From positions 42,803,540 to 42,867,539 of the forward strand of contig CP154955.1 in the NCBI GenBank assembly GCA_039621445.1: DNA of 64,000 nt, written 5' to 3'. Position numbers and translations under genes: made by a program. Source of the DNA: Euglena gracilis. Lineage: Eukaryota > Euglenida > Euglenophyceae > Euglenales. Of this stretch, positions 29,800 to 64,000 are shown in pieces. Under the pieces are notes generated by a model. The model was not told the origin of the DNA and did no database searches. It saw only the letters and a list, made by a program, of their open reading frames with translations. The first letter of the stretch is position 1. Each line of letters opens with the position of its first letter.

Positions 29800-30154
29800 C
29801 ATACCTCGACATACATCAATGTCATACAGTTTTATCTCAGCCAGAGAAAAGTCATCTCTTCTTCTCAAGGCTTCTTCTCAAAAATTCTCAAGGCAAATTC
29901 TTAATTCACTCACAATAAGTCACCAAATTTTGGATTTCTCCCTCTTCATATCCTGACTAGCCTAAAGCTGGATTTGTCTAACGTCGTTAAAACAACATGC
30001 AATAATTGTCCCATTGATAAAGCAAGAAAAAAATGGACAAAAAGGCGCGGTATTCCACCCCAAATTAGGAATCAGCCATTTAATTCAATCGAAATTCAAC
30101 CTGAAATCGTGCGTTTTTTGAAAAAGGGTGCAACCATTAATAAGGGGTGGCGTC
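29800..30154. other. Unassigned sequence
   Basis: About 350 bp of non-repetitive AT-rich sequence with no recognised gene. Confidence 0.3.
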
Positions 30155-30785
30155 CCCGTTACCCAGGGCAGAACGAGAATCGGCCAAACAGCCAGGGTGG
30201 TGGGTGGGTGGGGGTCGACCCCCCCCCCCCCCCACCACCTCTTCCCGTTGTTCTGGTGGCACCAGTTTTTGGACCCCAAAAAATTTCCCAGCGCCTTCAG
30301 CACCGGGTGTATTTTGGACCCATTTTGGGACCCATATAGGACGTTCCCCCCAAAACCCCCTAAAACCCTCATTTCCCGCACCTTCCGAAATTTCAACATT
30401 TTCTCAAAATTTTGATCTTGAAAGGTTTTTGAAGCAAAAATGCCATTGGAAATCCCAAAAATTACCAAGAGAAAAACTGTCAGTAAAATTTGATTGTGCC
30501 AAAATTTGGGCCAGTTTTTTTTTTGACCTGCGTTTCTTTTCACCCCCCTCCTATAAACTACCAATTTTTGAACCTGAACTTTTTGAGTTTTTTTTTTGTG
30601 AAAAAAAATGTGGTCTTCCATCAAAAAGTCATGTATTTTGGGTTCATTTTTCAAAAAGAAATTCAAAAAATTTCCCCGGACAAAATCCCCGTTTTCCCGA
30701 AAATGGTCAAAATGCTGTGGTGGGTCGGGGGGGGGGGGTCGACCCCCCTCCCCCCGCCAGGCCTTCCTGTTCATACCTGCCGTGA
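30155..30785 (+). mobile_element. TIR element, family E, copy 1
   Basis: Opens 'agggcagaacgagaatcgg' and closes near 'aggccttcctgttcatacctg', a worn inverse. 'ggtcgacccccc' tags lie inside each end, then 'cccattttgggacccatata', 'gtttttgaagcaaaaatgcc' and 'tgtggtcttccatcaaaaa'. It aligns end to end with 35287-35962. Confidence 0.75.
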
Positions 30786-31573
30786 CCCCCGCAGGGGGTG
30801 GGCCGGGTCACGGGGGTGTCACGGGGGGGGGGTCATGGGGGGATATGGGGGTCGGCACGGGCCTTTCCAAAACGCCAAAAAATAGCCAAATACCTTAAAT
30901 TTTATTTACACTTTGGGTTTCCTTCAAAATTTTTGGGGTCTCAAATCGGAGGGGTCAAGAGTGGAAGAAACCAAGGTCACCATGTGAATCCAAGGCAAGG
31001 CATGTGCCACGTAACCGGGCGGGTATCGCGCAGTGTGCAGGATTTCTTGGAATTTCCGTTTGTTTTGGTAACCTGCCAAAGTGCTGATGGCAGTCGTTTT
31101 TTTTTCCGGATTACCAGTCAGCCACTACCCCATCCCCCCCCCCCCCCGGAGGGGTGTCGGCCACTATGGAATCCATTTGGAATTTTGATTTCGGTTTTTC
31201 ACTGTTGTCCAATTTTGGAGATTTCATCTGCTGAATGCTCTCAGTTCAAAACCTGTTGTCAAATTAATTAAGTTGGCTTTATAACCCCACATGTTTCATT
31301 TTGACAAAATTCGCAAGGAATGGTGGTTACCAATGGCATTTCGCCAAAGAAAAACAAGAAATCTTTTTTTTTTCAAGGAAAACAGAAGCAAATGCAGTCA
31401 AGATAATCCCAACCATTTTCCATCTTTCTTCAGAGGTGGTGAATAAATTGCCTTTACAAATGTTCGTGATCTGGTTGGGGATGGGGCCTTCAGGCAGGCT
31501 CACGGTTTCTTGTGTCCCCCCTGTGACTGTCTCCCCCGTGTCAAGTGACATCTGAGCACCCGCGCTCCTTCAG
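30786..31573. other. Region upstream of the first recognised FKBP15-like exon
   Basis: Contains a G-run block (30800-30855) and AT-rich sequence. The first exon or exons of the downstream gene should lie here or further left, ending in codon phase 1. I could not identify them. Confidence 0.35.
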
Positions 31574-60842
<29,269 letters not shown>

Positions 60843-60929
60843 GTGCACCGCGCAGGGCACCGCCACCTTGGTGGCTTCTTGGCTGGGCAGTCTCTGGCGC
60901 TCGACGTACCAGCAGGGGGGGGAAATTGA

Positions 60930-61015
60930 TATCCGCAATTTTTCCGCAATTTCCGCAATTTTCCGCAATTTTCCCGCAATTTCCGCATTTTTTCCCATTT
61001 TTTTTGCAGAATTTT
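60930..61015. repeat. 'Tttccgcaa' tandem repeat
   Basis: Eight imperfect 9- to 11-bp units. Three more at 61441-61475. Confidence 0.8.
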
Positions 61016-61175
61016 TTCCCCACCACTGAAGATGGAAGATGCAATGAGTTCAAGCCATTCCACCCAATGTAATGGTCGCTTAAATGGGAACCACCCAATG
61101 GTAAGCAACGCCGGGCCGCCAAGTGGTCAGCACACATTGGAACTCCTAGCGCAAATTGAGTTCTGCTGGAAGCAG

Positions 61176-61440
61176 AACTCAGATTTGACGCTGCTGATCG
61201 GTACCTGGAGAATTTTGCCAGCTGGAGTGATTTCATTGCGGAAGAGGTTAAGCGAACTCCAAGGACCCCAAAAGAGGGAGAGAAAGAGAGGGAACCACCT
61301 TTGTTGCACAGGGTGAATGAGGTCTTCAAAAAACAGAAATATCAGTTATTGTCGAGCCTGGCTTTTGTAACTGATCATGGGGCCACATTACAAAAAACCA
61401 TCAATTTCCCCTCAAGCAGAAATGTGTATGTTCCCAATAT
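61176..61440 (+). CDS. Unidentified exon-like segment, possibly the next FKBP15-like exon
   Basis: One frame reads LRFDAADRYLENFASWSDFI, AEEVKRTPRTPKEGEKERE and LLHRVNEVFKKQKYQLLSSL, which looks like real protein. The acceptor gaagcag fits the phase left by exon EE. I do not recognise it from FKBP15, so it may belong to another gene. Upstream, an ATG at 61032 with a strong GTAAGC donor at 61101 is an alternative first exon. Confidence 0.4.
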
Positions 61441-61475
61441 CAATTTTTCCGCAATTTTTCCGCAATTTTTCCGAA

Positions 61476-62128
61476 GGCCTCCGATATCAATCCCTCCCCC
61501 TGCGTACCAGACACGAGGCGTGCCGGCATCGGTGGCAGAACACACCCAAACCTTGCCCGGCAAACTCTGGCAACGTTGGGCGGTTTCGGTCGCCTGGATC
61601 GGAGGGGAACAGCGGGTGATCCAAGTGGAGCATCGAAGCGCCGGAAGTTGACCTCCCGCCGGAGATCCGGCCAGGGATGGCCGGAGGGGTCTGAGGCTCC
61701 GCCGCCCACAGCGGGCCGTCAGTCCCGCTGATGGGGCAGTGCCCTGCGGCTGCCGCCTATGGAGCTGCCAGCGGACGCCCTCCGCGCCACAGAGCCAAGC
61801 AGGACGGCCCTGGCCGCGGTGGGCGGCGGCCTGTAAGTCACTGGCGAGTGCTGTGGGGACCGCAGTCGGGGAAGGCACCCATTCCAGTGCTGGAGGCAAG
61901 GTGGAGGGCCTTTCGTAGCGGGGGGGGGGGCAGGCTCCCAAGAGACTGCTATCGGCAGGTGGGGGTGGAACAGGGGAATATTTATGACCCCCTGGGGCGG
62001 GGGTTCTCTCACGCACACCCCTCCAGGCGCCCAAGGCCTCAGGGCCCAAAAATGGTCATTCCCCAAGTCAATCTTCAGCAGTCGTGCCTCACTGCCCCTC
62101 AAGGGTGTGCCTGTTACAGGCAGGTACA
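61476..62128. other. GC-rich unassigned sequence
   Basis: No family recognised. 'MELPADALRATEPSRTALAA' (61759-61832) ends at a textbook GTAAGT donor (61833), so a further exon is possible, but frames here are ambiguous. Confidence 0.3.
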
Positions 62129-62130
62129 TA
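62129..62130. repeat. TA target dinucleotide of the Tc1/mariner-like element
   Basis: TA immediately precedes the terminal 'cagtgtgccaaaaaagtttt'. The partner TA lies beyond the window. Confidence 0.7.
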
Positions 62131-62690
62131 CAGTGTGCCAAAAAAGTTTTTGTACCCTAAAGCCAAAAAAAGTTTTTATACCCCTCAGACGAAAAAAATA
62201 AAAAATGATTTTTTCTTTGGTTAAACATATGCCTTGTGCCATGGGTTGGGGGGCCACAATGGGTGATGGGCAGAGCAAGGTGGCGCCTGCACCATATGCT
62301 GCACGCTCCCAAAGGCTGTTCAGTAGCGTGTGTGACCTCCTTTGGCCGCCAGCACGGCATGCATGCGGGCAGGCAGGCTTTTGTACAGTTTCAAAACGGA
62401 GTCCTGGGGTATTCCCAGGAATGCTTGCTTTATGGCCTCCCAAAGGGAGGTTTTGTTGCTGTACGCCCGCGGACCCAGCCTGCTAACCACTTGCGGCCAG
62501 AGGTTTTCAGTCAGTCTTCTGGTGCACGAGGCAGTTGTTGGTGGTGGGCAGCCCGGGGGAGTGGGGGGGGGTGGCTGAGCGTATGTGCCAGACCTGACTG
62601 AAGCTACAGCAACAAAACTGCTGGAAATACGTCCCTTGAGCAGTTGTATTCACACACACGCGCGCGCACACACACCCACACCCACACCCA
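62131..62690. repeat. Left inverted arm
   Basis: Pairs with 63530-64000 and onward. Includes the terminal AT-rich repeat, the transposase C-terminus (minus strand, 62331-62517) and the start of a CACACC repeat. Confidence 0.85.
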
Positions 62691-63325
62691 CACCCACACC
62701 CACACCCACACCCACACCCACACCCACACCCACACCCACACCCACAAACATGTGTGAAGCCGATTTCAGGAAAAGAATGCACGTGCAAGTCGGAGCCCCT
62801 CTCCACGACCACATTTCCCAGGCCAAATTGGCCAAATCCTGCCTTTCACCAAATATCCCTAATGGCCAAACTGGCCAATCTCCCCCCCCCACCCTGCCCT
62901 GGGCAGGGTTCAGCCAGAAGACAGCATTCAATAACGTTCAGGTCAGGTGAGTTTGGTGGCCAGGCCCTGTTGTTGAACAACCTGACACCCTTATCGTTCA
63001 GCCAGTCCTGTGTCGACCTGTTTTTGTGCACCGGTGCCCCATCTTGTTGGAATTGGTATTTGCTCGCCCTGAAGAGCAGAATTTGAAATCTACCGGCAAA
63101 CAGGATGGGCACACCGAGGATTGATGAAATGGAGGGAGTCGCTCAAAATTCTTTGAAAAGCTGCAGAATCCACTATTTCTGGACACCTCCTAAATGCAAT
63201 CCTCCCCTTTCCGTTGATAGCAGCCCACACCATAGATCCATTTAGTGACCCCTGGGGGGGGGGGACACTTTTTCCGGGGCCCAAACCCACCCACCTACTG
63301 CAATTCACCAAAAAGTTCAAGAATT
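62331..63325 (-). pseudogene. Tc1/mariner-type transposase, interrupted
   Basis: On the minus strand: GSMVWAAINGKGRIAFRRCP (about 63230), one frame change near 63105, then KYQFQQDGAPVHKNRSTQDW and AWPPNSPDLNVIE (to about 62925). 37 residues lie between the Asp of QQD and the Glu of NVIE. The protein then breaks off for about 400 bp holding a CACACC repeat, and resumes as NLWPQVVSRLGP to the typical end AVLAAKGGHTRY at 62331. The first catalytic Asp and the DNA-binding half are missing. The enzyme would cut and paste DNA at TA sites, but this copy cannot be functional. Confidence 0.85.
62665..62750. repeat. CACACC hexanucleotide repeat
   Basis: About 13 'cccaca' units inside the interrupted transposase. 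A short inverse stretch lies at 63524-63551. Confidence 0.95.
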
Positions 63326-63500
63326 AAACCGCTTGGCAGTGGCAGTCCGTGATTTTTTTTTAAGACGAGAAGGTCTTCAGGTTGCGGCTCCACAAACAAG
63401 TGCGATGTTGGCGACCGGAGAACTCCATCCGTTGGGATCGTCCAAGGTGTCATGGTCTGAGCCATAGATTCATTTAACACCTGTGTAACTCCTCCCTCCT
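63227..63500. repeat. Family M-like insertion in the transposon
   Basis: 'catagatccatttagtgacc' (63231) and 'catagattcatttaacacc' (63462) with C/G runs resemble the ends of 59258-59565. The insertion sits where the N-terminal half of the transposase should continue. Confidence 0.45.
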
Positions 63501-63713
63501 GGGGGGAGGGGGGTCGTGGGTGACTGGGTTGTGGGTGTGGGTGTGGGTGTGTGTGCGCGCGCGTGTGTGTGAATACAACTGCTCAAGGGACGTATTTCCA
63601 GCAGTTTTGTTGCTGTAGCTTCAGTCAGGTCTGGCACATACGCTCAGCCACCCCCCCCCCACTCCCCCGGGCTGCCCACCACCAACAACTGCCACGTGCA
63701 CCAGAAGACTGAC

Positions 63714-63902
63714 TGAAAACCTCTGGCCGCAAGTGGTTAGCAGGCTGGGTCCGCGGGCGTACAGCAACAAAACCTCCCTTTGGGAGGCCATAAAGCAAGC
63801 ATTCCTGGGAATACCCCAGGACTCCGTTTTGAAACTGTACAAAAGCCTGCCTGCCCGCATGCATGCCGTGCTGGCGGCCAAAGGAGGTCACACACGCTAC
63901 TG
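63714..63902 (+). pseudogene. Second copy of the transposase C-terminus, plus strand
   Basis: ENLWPQVVSRLGPRAYSNKT, then LWEAIKQAFLGIPQDSVLKL, ending AVLAAKGGHTRY and TGA at 63900. It mirrors 62331-62520 and is not joined to any catalytic core on this strand. Confidence 0.85.
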
Positions 63903-64000
63903 AACAGCCTTTGGGAGCGTGCAGCATATGGTGCAGGCGCCACCTTGCTCTGCCCATCACCCATTGTGGCCCCCCAACCCATGGCACAAGGCATATGTTT

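Larger units (their letters stand above)
62131..64000 (-). mobile_element. Tc1/mariner-like element with long inverted arms (right end cut by window)
   Basis: The left terminus CAGTGTGCCAAAAAAGTTTT follows TA. Positions 62222-62690 are matched in reverse by about 63530-64000 with only scattered differences. By symmetry the right end would be near 64090. The middle (62850-63320) encodes a transposase core on the minus strand. Each arm encodes the transposase C-terminus, one on each strand. No intact gene remains. Confidence 0.85.

Noticed and set aside
29021-29956. 311-codon Pro-rich frame
   Set aside because: Produced by the C-rich tandem repeat at 29140-29575. The minus strand gives a comparable artefact.

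Overview
This is eukaryotic nuclear DNA, most likely from a large, repeat-laden genome of a unicellular alga or other protist. I cannot name the lineage. It has spliced coding exons separated by long introns, a Ty3/gypsy chromovirus with LTRs, a Tc1/mariner element, tRNA-derived pol III promoters, long TG microsatellites and hundreds of C- or G-runs of 7-15 bases. There are no bacterial operons, rRNA genes or CRISPR arrays.

Layout. 1-1168: tandem repeats and a small terminal-inverted-repeat (TIR) element. 1169-8792: one complete but mutated Ty3/gypsy chromovirus (318-bp LTRs, 5-bp target duplication, gag, protease, an extra domain, RT, RNase H, integrase, chromodomain). 8793-31500: almost entirely repeats. 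These are many small TIR or foldback families whose ends carry C/G runs, tandem palindromic arrays, two tRNA-like SINE heads, and debris of other elements: an N-terminal fragment resembling zinc-finger hAT/ZMYM-type proteins, and a fragment with a 2A peptide motif typical of some non-LTR retrotransposons.

31574 to about 60842 (+): one very large split gene that I identify as an FKBP15 (WAFL/FKBP133) homologue. About 29 exons can be chained, most with agreeing codon phase. They encode a WH1-like half domain, an FKBP domain, a Pro/Ala/Gln linker, a long coiled coil, the conserved helix before the acidic region, and an acidic/Pro-rich tail. That is about 1,220 codons over 29 kb. The first exon or exons lie upstream and were not found. 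The end is uncertain. Its introns hold microsatellites, TIR elements, a fossil of the chromovirus pol gene and two back-to-back long hairpins.

62131-64000 and beyond: a Tc1/mariner-like element (DD37E-type spacing) whose 3' end, including the transposase C-terminus, is present twice in inverted orientation. It runs off the window.

The most unusual signal is in the small repeats. Families with different ends share a module: a perfect GC hairpin with a GAA (or AAA) triloop, often followed by AAGGAAATTT. The stem sequence changes from copy to copy while pairing is kept. Several families also have nearly the same body but a different short tag, and the tag changes at every internal copy together.
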